Shown: positions 26,157-36,383, numbered from the stretch's first letter. The stretch is DNA of 64,000 bases from Aquilonibacter sp963820185 (GCA_963820185.1 CAWFYV010000007.1:372001-436000); one strand, 5' to 3'. Notes: a model not told the origin generated them from the letters alone. Made by a program: numbers and translations.

Positions 26157-26468
26157 CTAGTCGACTCCCGACCGCATGACCGTGCATTTTACCTTTAGCG
26201 TTCCGGCAAGACGCTCGAGCATCTGAACCGTTCGGTTTGTCTGGACCGACAGCCCTACACGGCAGTGTTCGTCTTTTGAAGATCTCAGCTCTGCAACAAA
26301 CGTCAGACGGTCTGGCGCCTTGTGCGAAACGCTCCAGCTCTTGCGATCGACGTCTTTGTGCTTATATAGCATCTCGAGGAGCAGCCCCAACGTCGGCGGC
26401 GGACCCTCCAGAGTGACGAGATATGCCGCGACTTGAAAAGATGTGGTTGGTTCTGACGCCGGTTCCAT
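26157..26468 (-). CDS. Small hypothetical protein
   Basis: A 103-residue soluble protein of unknown family, with FQVAAYLVTLEGPPPTLGLL near the start and CRVGLSVQTNRTVQMLERL near the end. The gene converges with murI, with five bases between them. It may read into the chemoreceptor gene downstream on the same strand, 52 bases away. No motif allows a function. Confidence 0.5.
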   Translation of the reverse strand: MEPASEPTTSFQVAAYLVTLEGPPPTLGLLLEMLYKHKDVDRKSWSVSHKAPDRLTFVAELRSSKDEHCRVGLSVQTNRTVQMLERLAGTLKVKCTVMRSGVD

Positions 26469-26520
26469 GGTTTCCCCCAGTAGTTACCTATCGGCAGTTT
26501 CGACGCGCCTGACGAGGGGG

Positions 26521-29167
26521 CTACTGAAAAAGGGCGCGGCGCTGGCGTTCGAGTTCGACAGTCGAACTGAGCGCGGCGCGGCTGTCCGAGGCGTGCGATT
26601 CGACCAGTGCCGCCATCTGCGAATAGTCGCCATACATCGCGTAGGCGCGCCGCGCTTCGTCGTTTGCCGCATCTTCGGCTTGCTCAAGCGTGAATTGCGC
26701 CGAGCTCGCAAACTGCTCGATCCGGCCGAAGGCTTCTTGTGCCATGCGCGCTTGTCTCGCGCTGTGCTCGGCCTTGGCGACGCCGTTTTCAATGGCAACG
26801 CCCGCGGCTTTACCGCGCGATTCGAGGTCGCTCAGCACCTTGCGAATATTTACAGTCGAGGCCTTGGTCTTATCGGCAAGTCCACGCACCTCGCCTGCTA
26901 CGACGTTAAAGCCCTTGCCATGGTCGCCGGCGCGCGCAGCTTCGATCGCGGCATTGAGCGCGAGCAGGTTCGTCTTATCGGAAACCGAGCGCACCAAGTT
27001 GATGATGTTGAAGATCTGATGCATCGACTTGGCAAATTGATCGAGCGCATTGCGGCTCTGCACCGCCATCGACGAGAGCACGTTGATCGTCTCGATCAGC
27101 TCGCCTACGGTATCGCGCATGATGCGTACCTGCGGCGCAACCTGCTCGAAGCGTTCGCCCAGCGCGAGAAAATCCTTGGCGAGGACTTCGTTTGACGAAC
27201 TCAGGCCCATCGATTGCTGCGAGAGCTGGTTGAGGCTCGAAATCTGCGAACGCGACTGAGTACCGATCGTATCGCCGGTTGCGCGCACAGAGTTGATCGA
27301 TCGGTCGATCGACTCGACGATATCGTTGAGCGTGAAGCCTTGGTGACGCCGCGGCTTGCGTCGCAAGGTTGATGCGTGGATGCCAGCTCTCGAGGTTGCG
27401 ATTGAGCAGCAACCGGAAGACGTCGGTCGGAAAGAGCGGCTCCATGCGCTCCCATACGAAGCGCGACGTTTTGACGAAGTCCTCGCGCTCCTCGGGCTGC
27501 AGCTCGTGCACCTCGAGATGCTTGCGCAATTCCGCCAGCGCGCGCGAATCCTCATCACCGGAGATACGCCGATGATACTCGGTTGCTTCGCGGAATGCTT
27601 GCTCGACGATCGCGCGGTCGGGCGGAGAAAGCCCGCGCCAGCGTTCGATGTTTCCGAGCACGATCTGCGTGTTGTAGGTATGCGAGGTTAGCGTCAGATA
27701 GCGCTGTACTTCGTAGAGCCGTGCGCCCAGCGTGTTGGGAAGCGGGTTCTCTTGCGCGTCGACCTCGTGGTTCTGCAGCGACCGGTACACGTCGCCGAAG
27801 GCAATGACCTTCGGCGAGGCGCCAAGGGCGTGCATGAGCGCGAGATACACGACCGAATCTTGAATGCGCACGCGCATCTTGCGCATGTCGGATGGTCGGC
27901 GAATCGGATGCAGGCTGTTGGTAAAGTGCCGCATCCCATTTTCAAAATAGGCAAAGCCGTGCAGCCCGAAGGATTCGAACGAGCCGAGAATATTCGCGCC
28001 GAGCGGACCGTCGAGCAGCCGGTGCGCCGCGTCGCGATCGGGGAAGACGAACGGAAGGTCGAGCAGTTGCGCAAGGGGCACCAGAGCGCCGGCCACATAC
28101 GTGGTCACGCTGACCATGTCGAGTTCACCCGAGCGCACGCGCAACAACGCTTCCATCTCGTTGCCGCCGGAGAATGGAATCTCGAGTTCGAATCGCACGC
28201 GTCCCTCGGAGAGCTCGAGCGCGCGCTGCGCGACGTACTCCCACGCTTTCGATGGCGGATAGCCCGGCGGCAACAGCGTCGCGATCTTGATCGTCTGGTG
28301 GTCGCTCTTTGACGCCGTCCGCGAGCGCGCGATGTACTCGATCTCCGCCCCGTAATAGGCGAGGCGTTGCGTCGCGAAGGCGGACTCGAGGGCTTCGCGC
28401 CCTTGCGCCGCCGCGACATTGGCGAGCCCGTCGGTCGATTTGCGCATCTGCTCTGCGCCTTGGCTGTGCTCGCGGCCACTGACCACGGCGCGATCGATCG
28501 TGACCGAAAGATCCGCAGCAAGCTCGGCAATCTCGGCCAGCGAACTGCGCGCGACGTCGGCGAGCGGCGTTGACGCGGCCGAACGCTCGGCGTTCGCGCG
28601 CACGGCTTGAATCGTTGCCTCAGCTTCATGTTGGATTTCGACGACGAGCGTCTTGATCGCCGAGGTCGATTCATTGGTCGTTTTCGCGAGCCGGCCGACT
28701 TCGCCGGCCACAACGGCAAAGCCTAATCCATGTTGACCCGCACGCGCGGCCTCGATCGCGGCGTTGAGCGCGAGCAATTGTGTCTCGTCGCTGACGTCCT
28801 CGACGAATTCGGTCATGCGCCCGATCTCGCTCATCAATCGTCCGAAGTCGTCCATTGCGGTGGCGGTGTCGGCCGAGAGCTCGGCGAGCTGCTGCACCGA
28901 GGTCAAGAGATTCTCAACGACTTCAAATGAGTTGCCAAGATCGGATGCGGCGGCGCGCGCCGATGCTTGCGCGCTCTGCAGCCGCTCCGCGGTTTCACGC
29001 GAGGCCGAAGCGAGCGTCCCAGCGGTGTCGGAGAGCGCGACCATCAACGTAGTCTGCTCTTGTGCGGTTGCCGCGATAGCCTCGGAGGCTTGACGCACCG
29101 CGTCGACCGCCGTCGCAATGCTCGCGTTGAAGCGATTGAAGAGCTCGTCCTCGCGTGTGGAGATCAT
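26521..29167 (-). CDS. Soluble chemoreceptor: MCP signalling - DctP-like binding domain - MCP signalling (one frame break)
   Basis: A protein of about 880 residues with no signal peptide or membrane helix. Residues 1-280 form a coiled chemoreceptor signalling domain whose hairpin tip reads DETQLLALNAAIEAARAG (from residue 128). Residues about 292-595 match TRAP-type DctP substrate-binding proteins: IKIATLLPPGYPPSKAWEYV, FSGGNEMEALLRVRSGELDM, DLPFVFPDRDAAHRLLDGP, ALGASPKVIAFGDVYRSLQN. A second signalling domain with its own tip, DKTNLLALNAAIEAARAG, completes the protein. The change of frame is near 27345-27360, where QAAASP passes into HQGFTLNDIVE. The start overlaps the upstream stop (ATGA). 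No HAMP domain or methylation sites were assigned. Confidence 0.82.
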
Positions 29168-29910
29168 TCTTTTGCGCTATTCGCCGGACCGAGGAACCAT
29201 CCATAGGCGGCATACCCACGATAATGCGGCTGTTGCCCGTAGCTGCGTCCAATCGAGAAAAGTAGACCGTGGTGCTCGCCGAGCATATGGATGTAGCCCA
29301 CGCCGATATCCGACTGTGCATACTCGTCGTGCGGCGTGGTCCGGGTGACCTCCATTCCAATAGTATCGTCCGCGGTCAGTGGATACGTAGCGGCGAGGCC
29401 CGCCTGCCAATCGCCGTTTCCGCTGCTGTCCCGATCGAACTGCCACCCGCCACCGCCGAAGACCGTGACCTTCCCGATCGTCTTCTGTGCCCAGATCGGC
29501 AAGAAGAAGGTCCCGTGCCCTTCGGTCGTGCCCGGCGCGCCGGTTGCGTAGGTGACCTGCGGATAGATCGCGACCTGCGGCGCGTGTGCGCTCTCTTGAA
29601 CGAAGCGCGTCTTGAGGCCCATCTCAAAATCTTCGCTGCCATAGCCGCTCGGCAGTTCGAACGACGTCCGCTCGATCGTGCCTGCATGCACCGAGAATTG
29701 GACGTTGGGCATCAGCCCGTAATTGATTTCTAGGAAACCAAGTTCCGATGTCGAGCTGGCCGTGTCGCGATGTGTCGTCGTGCCCGCATAGATTTCGTAG
29801 TTCCGGTAGGCGGTCGGATCGGGATCGTCGGTATCAAACGGCGGACCCGCAAGCGCGCGCAGGGGGAGCATGACCGCGCCAAGCGTGAGCAGAGCGAGGA
29901 AATATTTCAT
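29164..29910 (-). CDS. Secreted outer-membrane-barrel-like protein
   Basis: A 248-residue protein with a signal peptide ending at ALAGPP, then PFDTDDPDPTAYRNYEIYAG, a start typical of a family of small outer-membrane transporter-like barrels. The rest alternates short beta strands, for example FSVHAGTIERTSF, VAIYPQVTYATGA and GLLFSIGRSYG. It is coupled by an ATGA overlap to the chemoreceptor gene downstream. It may admit or bind a ligand connected with that receptor, which is inference. Confidence 0.7.
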   Translation of the reverse strand: MKYFLALLTLGAVMLPLRALAGPPFDTDDPDPTAYRNYEIYAGTTTHRDTASSTSELGFLEINYGLMPNVQFSVHAGTIERTSFELPSGYGSEDFEMGLKTRFVQESAHAPQVAIYPQVTYATGAPGTTEGHGTFFLPIWAQKTIGKVTVFGGGGWQFDRDSSGNGDWQAGLAATYPLTADDTIGMEVTRTTPHDEYAQSDIGVGYIHMLGEHHGLLFSIGRSYGQQPHYRGYAAYGWFLGPANSAKE

Positions 29911-29921
29911 AAGGTTAGACG

Positions 29922-30572
29922 TTAGATCGCGACCGTTGCACCGACATGAAAGAGGTGAAAGAAGAGGACCGTTGAGACGGTCGCCAACGCCACGCCGGCG
30001 ACCACTTGCATGACGGTATGGGCTTTAAGGTAGACGCGCGCCCAGCAAACCATCGGAATGAGCACGAGGAACGGCAGCGTCTGGTTGCCGTAGAGCAGCG
30101 TGAGCGCGACCAGCGGCGCAGCGATACCGATCGCATGCGTGCTGATCTTCCAGTAGCGTGTGATGTACTGCACGACCAGGGTCGAGAGCGTGTATGCGGC
30201 CATCGCCGCGATCATCAGCCGCGGCGCGTGGACCAGCCACATCACGATCGTACCAAAAAGATAGAAGACCACGAACGCCCCAAACACGGCCTCGCGCTCG
30301 TGGCGCACCGACATGTCGAGATCGGAGACCCGGTCGGTGCCGTAGAGCCAGAAGACGTAGAGCATCGGGCCAATCGACGTGAAGAACGTCGAGAGAAAGA
30401 GCAGCCACCAAAAGTCGACCGTATTGCGGGCACTCGCGTGTGCCAGAATGACGAAGAGGGCAAGTGCGGTCAAGAACGGATTGAAGATCGTGGAGAGGAT
30501 CCGCGCAAGGTCTCGCCAGGCCTTGCGGTTCTTGATCGGGATGATCTCTTGAACGGGGTCCTGCATTGGCAC
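29922..30572 (-). CDS. PAP2-like membrane phosphatase family protein
   Basis: A 216-residue protein with six hydrophobic helices. Two stretches correspond to lipid-phosphatase motifs: KISTHAIGIAAPLVAL for the SGH-type motif, with His but Thr in place of Gly, and CWARVYLKAHTVMQVVAG for the SRxxxxxHxxxD motif, with Gln in place of Asp. The first KxxxxxxRP motif is not clear. It could be a polyprenyl or phosphatidyl phosphatase, or a non-catalytic relative. GTG 30572 or ATG 30566 are both possible starts. Confidence 0.6.
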   Translation of the reverse strand: MPMQDPVQEIIPIKNRKAWRDLARILSTIFNPFLTALALFVILAHASARNTVDFWWLLFLSTFFTSIGPMLYVFWLYGTDRVSDLDMSVRHEREAVFGAFVVFYLFGTIVMWLVHAPRLMIAAMAAYTLSTLVVQYITRYWKISTHAIGIAAPLVALTLLYGNQTLPFLVLIPMVCWARVYLKAHTVMQVVAGVALATVSTVLFFHLFHVGATVAI

Positions 30573-30581
30573 CGCTAGATT

Positions 30582-30596
30582 GGCCCCAGTGGGGCC
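30582..30596. other. Short GC hairpin between PAP2-like gene and dxs
   Basis: GGCCCC and GGGGCC are exact inverted arms around AGT. It lies in the 91-base divergent interval and about 70 bases before the dxs ATG. It could shape the dxs leader or bind a regulator; no T-run follows and no known riboswitch core was found. Confidence 0.35.
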
Positions 30597-30663
30597 GATC
30601 TCCGTTCCCCTGAGGAATCAAGCGGGCCTGGACGGGCGCGCGGAGAAGCTGAGCCGGTCAATT

Positions 30664-32571
30664 ATGGTGATCGAACGCATCGAAACCCCCGCCGACGTCA
30701 AGTCCCTGTCGCGTGAAGAACTCGACGTGCTCGCCCGCGAGATCCGCGACATGCTCGTCGTCACGTGCTCGCGCAACGGCGGCCACCTCGCGCCGAATCT
30801 CGGCGTCGTAGAACTGACGCTCGCACTGCACCGCGTGCTCGAGCTTCCCAAAGACAAGCTGGTTTGGGACGTGTCGCACCAAGCCTACGTGCACAAGATT
30901 CTTACCGGACGGCGCGATCGATTCCACACGCTGCGCAAAGGCGGCGGCATTTCAGGTTTTGCGATGCGCAGCGAATCGGAGTACGATCCGTTCGGCGCGG
31001 GGCATGCCTCGACGTCGGTCTCGTCGGCATACGGCATGGCCGTTGCCCGCGATCTCTCCGGCCGCGATGAGACCGTCGTGGCGGTCCTGGGCGACGGCGC
31101 ATTGACCGGCGGCCTGGCGTACGAAGCGCTCAACAATGCCGGACAACTCAATTCCAACTTCATCGTAATTCTCAACGACAACGAGATGTCGATCGCGCCC
31201 AACGTCGGCTCGATCGCCTCGTACCTCTCGATGCTCCGCAGCAAGCCCTTTGCGAACTTCATGCGCGAGAAAGCCAAGGACGTTTTCGAACACATGCCGT
31301 TCGGCGGCGCAGCCCGCAAGGCGTTTGCGAGCGCCGAGATGGGGGCGATGCGCTTCGTCGCGCCCTCCGAAAAAGCGGCGGTGATCTTTGAAGAGCTGGG
31401 CTTCCGCTACATGGGTCCCTTCGACGGGCACAATATCGACACGTTGATCGATGCGCTAGAAACCGCAAAGAGCTTCGATCGCCCGGTGTTGCTGCACGTG
31501 CGCACGATCAAAGGTAAGGGCTACGAGCCCGCCGAGAAAGATTCGCGCACGTTCCACGGCGTTCCGGTCTTCGACGTCGAGAACGGCAAGCTCGAAGTCA
31601 AGCCGGATGCGCGCCCAACCTTCTCGGATATTTTTGCGGCGGCCATGATCGAGCTCGCGCCGACGCATCCCAAGATGATCGCGATCACCGCCGCGATGCC
31701 GGACGGCACCAAACTCTCGAAGTTCGCCAAGGCGTTTCCCCAGCGGTATTTCGACGTCGGCATCGCCGAGGCACACGCGGTGTGCATGGCGGCGGGCGCT
31801 GCGACCAACGGCCTGCAACCGGTCTGCGCGATCTACTCGACGTTCTTGCAACGGGCCTACGATCAGGTCGTGCACGATGTCTGCGTGCAGAATCTGCCGG
31901 TCGTCTTTTGCATGGATCGCGCCGGCTTCGTCGGCGATGATGGGCCAACGCACATGGGGCTCTACGACATCGCCTACCTGCGCACGCTACCGAACATGTC
32001 GGTGATGGCGCCGCGCAACGAAGAAGAGCTCTTGCCGATGCTTGCGCATGCGCTCAGCCACAAGGCGCCGGTGGCGATTCGCTACCCGCGCGGCTCGACC
32101 AGCGGTCGCCATCGCGATCCGGTCGCGCCGATCGAACACGGCAAAGCCGAGGTCCTCCGCAAGGGCAGCGGCGTGGCCATTCTCGCGCTCGGCAACACGG
32201 TCGACTTCGCGCTGGATGCCTACGACCTGCTGGCAAGCGGCGAGTTCGGCCCCTCGGATCGGCAGCCGACGGTGGTCAACGCGCGCTTCGCCAAGCCGCT
32301 CGACGAGGAGCTCCTGCGGGCGCTTGCCGAGGATCATGAGCTGATCCTTACGCTGGAGGAACACTCGCTCGCAGGCGGCTTCGGGTCGGCGGTCGTAGAG
32401 AGGGTGTCGGATTTGGGTCTTCCGGTCCGTGTGCAGCGCGTCGGCGTAAGCGACGTACTCGTGCAACACGACTCCCAACCCAATCAACGGGCGCTCTTCG
32501 GACTCTCCGCGCAAGCGATTGCGGAGCGGGTCGCGCGTGCCCTCGATCCGCATCAGGAGATACGTCGTTGA
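30664..32571 (+). CDS. dxs: 1-deoxy-D-xylulose-5-phosphate synthase
   Basis: A 635-residue thiamine diphosphate enzyme that condenses pyruvate and glyceraldehyde 3-phosphate, the first step of the MEP isoprenoid pathway. The TPP/Mg motif is GDGALTGGLAYEALNNAG with the later NDNEMSIAPNVG; the catalytic Glu is in VGIAEAHAVCMAAG; HQAYVHKILTGR and GPFDGHN are family segments. ATG 30664 is taken because the longer frame upstream has no conservation. It feeds IPP/DMAPP to the hopanoid genes later in the window. It overlaps secG by four bases. Confidence 0.96.
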   Translation: MVIERIETPADVKSLSREELDVLAREIRDMLVVTCSRNGGHLAPNLGVVELTLALHRVLELPKDKLVWDVSHQAYVHKILTGRRDRFHTLRKGGGISGFAMRSESEYDPFGAGHASTSVSSAYGMAVARDLSGRDETVVAVLGDGALTGGLAYEALNNAGQLNSNFIVILNDNEMSIAPNVGSIASYLSMLRSKPFANFMREKAKDVFEHMPFGGAARKAFASAEMGAMRFVAPSEKAAVIFEELGFRYMGPFDGHNIDTLIDALETAKSFDRPVLLHVRTIKGKGYEPAEKDSRTFHGVPVFDVENGKLEVKPDARPTFSDIFAAAMIELAPTHPKMIAITAAMPDGTKLSKFAKAFPQRYFDVGIAEAHAVCMAAGAATNGLQPVCAIYSTFLQRAYDQVVHDVCVQNLPVVFCMDRAGFVGDDGPTHMGLYDIAYLRTLPNMSVMAPRNEEELLPMLAHALSHKAPVAIRYPRGSTSGRHRDPVAPIEHGKAEVLRKGSGVAILALGNTVDFALDAYDLLASGEFGPSDRQPTVVNARFAKPLDEELLRALAEDHELILTLEEHSLAGGFGSAVVERVSDLGLPVRVQRVGVSDVLVQHDSQPNQRALFGLSAQAIAERVARALDPHQEIRR

Positions 32572-32936
32572 CCTTTCTACTCGCCGCCGCCGCGAAGGCG
32601 GCCGCTACCGCCGCAAAAGTTCCCGCGAAACTTCCACCCGTGCAATTGCAACAGCCACTGCCGCAGCCGGCAGTGATGCCGCAGACGGCGTTGCAAGCGC
32701 ATGCCGCTTGGTTGACTCACGGGCTCGCCGGCATTTTCATCATCGCCGCGATCGCGCTCGTCGTCCTGCTTGCCGTACAGACGACCAAACAAGAGGGCCT
32801 TTCGGGCACCATCGGCGGACGCGTCGAGTCGACGTACGGACGTATGGGGGCTGACGAGCAACTCAAACGCGTCACCGGATTTGCGGCCGTCGTTTTTGTC
32901 CTGACCGGATTCATTCTCTCACTTACCGGTATCTAG
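32568..32936 (+). CDS. secG: Preprotein translocase subunit SecG
   Basis: A 122-residue protein. The SecG core is the second half: a helix GIFIIAAIALVVLLAVQTTK, the conserved loop EGLSGTIGG and a closing helix FAAVVFVLTGFILSLTG. The first 45 residues are an Ala/Pro/Gln-rich extension (for example PPVQLQQPLPQPAVMPQ), longer than usual. TTG 32568 overlaps the dxs stop. SecG associates with SecYE in the inner membrane. Confidence 0.85.
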   Translation: MTFLLAAAAKAAATAAKVPAKLPPVQLQQPLPQPAVMPQTALQAHAAWLTHGLAGIFIIAAIALVVLLAVQTTKQEGLSGTIGGRVESTYGRMGADEQLKRVTGFAAVVFVLTGFILSLTGI

Positions 32937-32947
32937 GACTCCCACAC

Positions 32948-33918
<971 letters not shown>

Positions 33919-33928
<10 letters not shown>

Positions 33929-34941
33929 TCGAGGTTCGCGATCTCAAGAAGTACTTTCCGATCTACGAAGGGCTGTTCTCGCGGCATAGCGCCGACGTCA
34001 AGGCGGTCGATGGCGTCGGCTTCTCGATCGATGCGGGCGAAACGTTGGGCCTGGTCGGCGAGTCGGGATCGGGCAAGACGACGATAGGGCGGATGCTGCT
34101 GCATTTGCTGCCAGCCACGAGCGGCTCGATCAAATACAACGGTCGCGAGATCACCACGATGCGCGCCGACGACGTACGCCGGCTGCGCAGCGAGATACAG
34201 ATCATCTTCCAAGACCCCTATGCATCGCTCAACCCACGGATGACGGTGAGCGAAATCATACGCGAGCCATTGAAGATTCATGGGATCGCCACCGGGAAAG
34301 CCGCGCAGGAACGCGTGCAGGAGCTCTTGCGGCTGGTCGGGTTGCGTCCGTATAGCGCGAACCGGTATCCGCACGAGTTTTCCGGCGGGCAGCGTCAACG
34401 CATCGGCGTCGCGCGCGCGCTCGCGGTCAACCCTAAATTTATCGTCTGCGACGAGCCGGTCTCGGCGCTCGACGTCTCGATTCAGGCGCAAGTGATCAAC
34501 TTGCTGGAGGATCTGCAGTCCCAGCTCGGACTGACCTATCTCTTTATCGCGCACGACCTCTCGGTTGTACGGCACATCTCGACGCGCGTCGCGGTGATGT
34601 ACGTGGGCAAGATCGTCGAGTTGGCCGATCGCGATGAGCTCTATCAGCATCCGCTGCATCCCTACACGCAGGCTCTGCTCTCGGCGATTCCGATCCCCGA
34701 TCCGGCCGTCGAAGGTCGCCGCAAACGCATCGTGCTTACCGGCGACATTCCATCGCCGGTCGATCCACCGTCGGGGTGCCGCTTCCATACGCGGTGTCCC
34801 GTGGCTTTCGAACGTTGCAAAGTCGAAGATCCGGCGTTCAAAGATTACGGCAGCGGGCACTTCACCGCGTGCCATTGGGTCGAAGAGCATAATGGCGCTG
34901 CGCCTTCCATAACCAACGGCCCGGTCGTTCTCAACGCATAA
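33919..34941 (+). CDS. oppF: Oligopeptide/dipeptide ABC transporter ATP-binding protein (OppF/DppF)
   Basis: A 340-residue partner of the preceding ATPase. Walker A is GESGSGKT, the Q-loop FQDPYASLNPRM, the signature FSGGQRQR, Walker B FIVCDEPVSALD and the switch His FIAHDLSVVRH. The C-terminal Cys-bearing extension is GCRFHTRCPVAFERC. GTG 33919 is chosen because GAGGGAGA lies upstream and it gives the usual SLIEVRDLKKYFP opening; it overlaps oppD by 10 bases. The two ATPases would heterodimerise beneath a peptide permease. Confidence 0.95.
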
Positions 34942-34975
34942 AACTTCCCTTAATTCGGGGATAAGGCGCGCACGT

Positions 34976-34981
34976 TATGCT
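34976..34981 (+). promoter_or_regulatory. -10 box giving a near-leaderless metallophosphoesterase mRNA
   Basis: TATGCT ends six bases before GTG 34988, so transcription would start at or next to the start codon. No clear -35 is seen. Confidence 0.4.
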
Positions 34982-34987
34982 CGGGGC

Positions 34988-35773
34988 GTGATCGTTGCGC
35001 AAATCTCGGATCTGCACATTCGACGCCGGGGGCACGTGTTGCACCACATGCCCAATACCTCCGACTACCTTCGTCGCACGATCGCGCGACTGCACAACTT
35101 GCAGCCGCGCCCAGACCTCGTCCTTGCCACCGGCGACCTCACCGAACGAGGTTCGCCGCACGAGTATCGACGATTGCGGTCGATGCTCGGGCGGCTCGAG
35201 ATTCCGCACTTTTTGATTCCGGGAAACCACGATGATCGTGAAGCGCTACGGCGGGCCTTTCGCGATCATCGTTATTTACGGACCTTCGAATCGCACGCAA
35301 GCTACGCGATCGATGCCTGGCCGATGCGCATCATCGCTCTCGATTCGACCACACCCGGTCGCGGTGGCGGCTACGTCGACGGTGAACGGCTCGCGTGGCT
35401 CGATGCCGAGCTGCGCGCGCATCCGCGCCGGCCGACGATCCTCGCGATGCATCATCCGCCCTTTCGCACGGGCGTGCCGGGCTTGGATGCCCACGGCTTT
35501 GAGAACGCTGATGGCCTCGCTGCAGTCGTGCGGGCGCATCCCCAGATCGCGCGGCTCATCGCCGGGCACTTGCATACCGTGCTGATGCGGCCGTGGAACG
35601 GGGCGATCGCCTGCACCGCGCCGAGCACCTCGCCGCAGTTTGTCTTGGGACGCTCGCGCCTCGGCATCGGGGTCGAGTCGGCGGGATTTTTGTTGCACGA
35701 GTGGACCTTCAACGCCGACGTGCACACCTTCATCGTGCGGTTAGAGGGCGGCATCGAACAACAAATCGCCTAG
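34988..35773 (+). CDS. Metallophosphoesterase (CpdA/GpdQ-like)
   Basis: A 261-residue calcineurin-like phosphoesterase. All five metal motifs are visible: SDLHI, GDLTE, GNHDD, HHPPF and GHLHT. The pattern and length fit the CpdA/GpdQ group, which hydrolyses cyclic nucleotides or glycerophosphodiesters. GTG 34988 opens directly into MIVAQISDLH as in the family. It ends 11 bases before a hairpin shared with the convergent histone-like gene. The substrate is not certain. Confidence 0.9.
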   Translation: MIVAQISDLHIRRRGHVLHHMPNTSDYLRRTIARLHNLQPRPDLVLATGDLTERGSPHEYRRLRSMLGRLEIPHFLIPGNHDDREALRRAFRDHRYLRTFESHASYAIDAWPMRIIALDSTTPGRGGGYVDGERLAWLDAELRAHPRRPTILAMHHPPFRTGVPGLDAHGFENADGLAAVVRAHPQIARLIAGHLHTVLMRPWNGAIACTAPSTSPQFVLGRSRLGIGVESAGFLLHEWTFNADVHTFIVRLEGGIEQQIA

Positions 35774-35784
35774 AGCGGAAAAAT

Positions 35785-35812
35785 AAGGCGAACGATTTGC
35801 ATCGTCCGCCTT
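35785..35812. terminator. Bidirectional hairpin terminator
   Basis: The arms AAGGCG-A-ACGAT and ATCGT-C-CGCCTT pair across a TTGC loop. On the minus strand the stem is followed by ATTTTT (complement of 35779-35784), an intrinsic terminator for the histone-like gene. The plus-strand side lacks a clean T-run but may also terminate the phosphoesterase mRNA. Confidence 0.75.
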
Positions 35813-35851
35813 CATTAACTTGGGGTGGTGGGAAACCGGGTTAGTCGGCTG

Positions 35852-36199
35852 TTAGGCTTTCTTTTTGCGCCCGGCTTTTCTGACTTTGCGCGCGACCTTG
35901 CGGCCCACTTTGCGACCGACGCGAGCTTTCTTGCGCGCAACCTTGCGCTTCGCGCGGCCTACTTTGCGCTTCGCCCGGCCTACTTTCCGCACGGTCTTTC
36001 TGACTTTCCGGCGGGTCTTGCGCGCCACTTTCCGCTTCACGCGGCCGACCTTACGTGCGGTCTTACGTTTCGCGCGGCCTACTTTACGTACGGCCTTTTT
36101 GACCTTGCGAGCAACCTTGCGGGCTGCCTTACGACGACGGCGCGGTTTTTTGGCCGCTTCGGCCATTGTGTCGCCGTTCATCATGGTATCGGAGTCCAT
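35852..36199 (-). CDS. Histone H1-like Lys/Arg-rich repeat protein
   Basis: A 115-residue very basic protein. A short acidic-to-neutral start (MDSDTMMNGDTMAEAAKKP) leads into near-continuous repeats of the type KVGRAKRK, ARKVARKV and RKVRKTVRK with almost no acidic residues. It resembles bacterial histone H1-like nucleoid proteins with AlaLysArg-type tails and should bind DNA without sequence preference. GAGGAGG upstream of ATG 36199, a good promoter and a downstream terminator show it is a real gene rather than a shadow of the opposite strand. It is divergent from topA. Confidence 0.85.
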   Translation of the reverse strand: MDSDTMMNGDTMAEAAKKPRRRRKAARKVARKVKKAVRKVGRAKRKTARKVGRVKRKVARKTRRKVRKTVRKVGRAKRKVGRAKRKVARKKARVGRKVGRKVARKVRKAGRKKKA

Positions 36200-36256
36200 T
36201 CATTCCTCCTCGTCCCCCGGGGGGACGAACAGCGTCAATTTGGACAGCGCACGAAC

Positions 36257-36271
36257 TGCGCTTTAAGCGCA
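36257..36271. promoter_or_regulatory. Palindrome at the histone-like gene start site
   Basis: TGCGCTTTAAGCGCA is a 15-bp palindrome with a single central base. It abuts the -10 box and covers the predicted transcription start, a classic repressor position. Confidence 0.5.
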
Positions 36272-36299
36272 CTATAAAGGATTTTCCACAATCATGCAA
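36271..36299 (-). promoter_or_regulatory. Promoter of the histone-like gene
   Basis: On the minus strand TTGCAT (36294-36299) and TATAGT (36271-36276) are separated by exactly 17 bases. The -10 is five of six to consensus. The leader would be about 65 bases. Confidence 0.7.
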
Positions 36300-36301
36300 A
36301 T

Positions 36302-36347
36302 CGCGCACGCACGCGTACGCGTACGCGCGCATACGCGCGTGCGCGTA
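36302..36347. other. 46-bp alternating purine-pyrimidine (Z-DNA-prone) tract
   Basis: Every step from 36302 to 36347 alternates pyrimidine and purine, mostly CG with some CA, TG and TA, for example ACGCGTACGCGTACGCGCGC. The alternation breaks at both ends (TC and AA). Such tracts flip to left-handed Z-DNA under negative supercoiling. It sits between the promoters of the histone-like gene and topA. Confidence 0.8.
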
Positions 36348-36383
36348 AGACCCCCATTTTCCGACACGCTCGGGGACGAAAGT

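Noticed and set aside
30573..30663. Possible thiamine-pyrophosphate riboswitch in the dxs leader
   Set aside because: The conserved CUGAGA and ACCUGAUC/GGAUAAUGCC cores are absent; only a short hairpin is found.
35825..36277. Plus-strand frame over the histone-like gene
   Set aside because: Phe/Ala/Leu repeats are the complement of Lys/Arg codons. The minus strand has the ribosome site, promoter and terminator.
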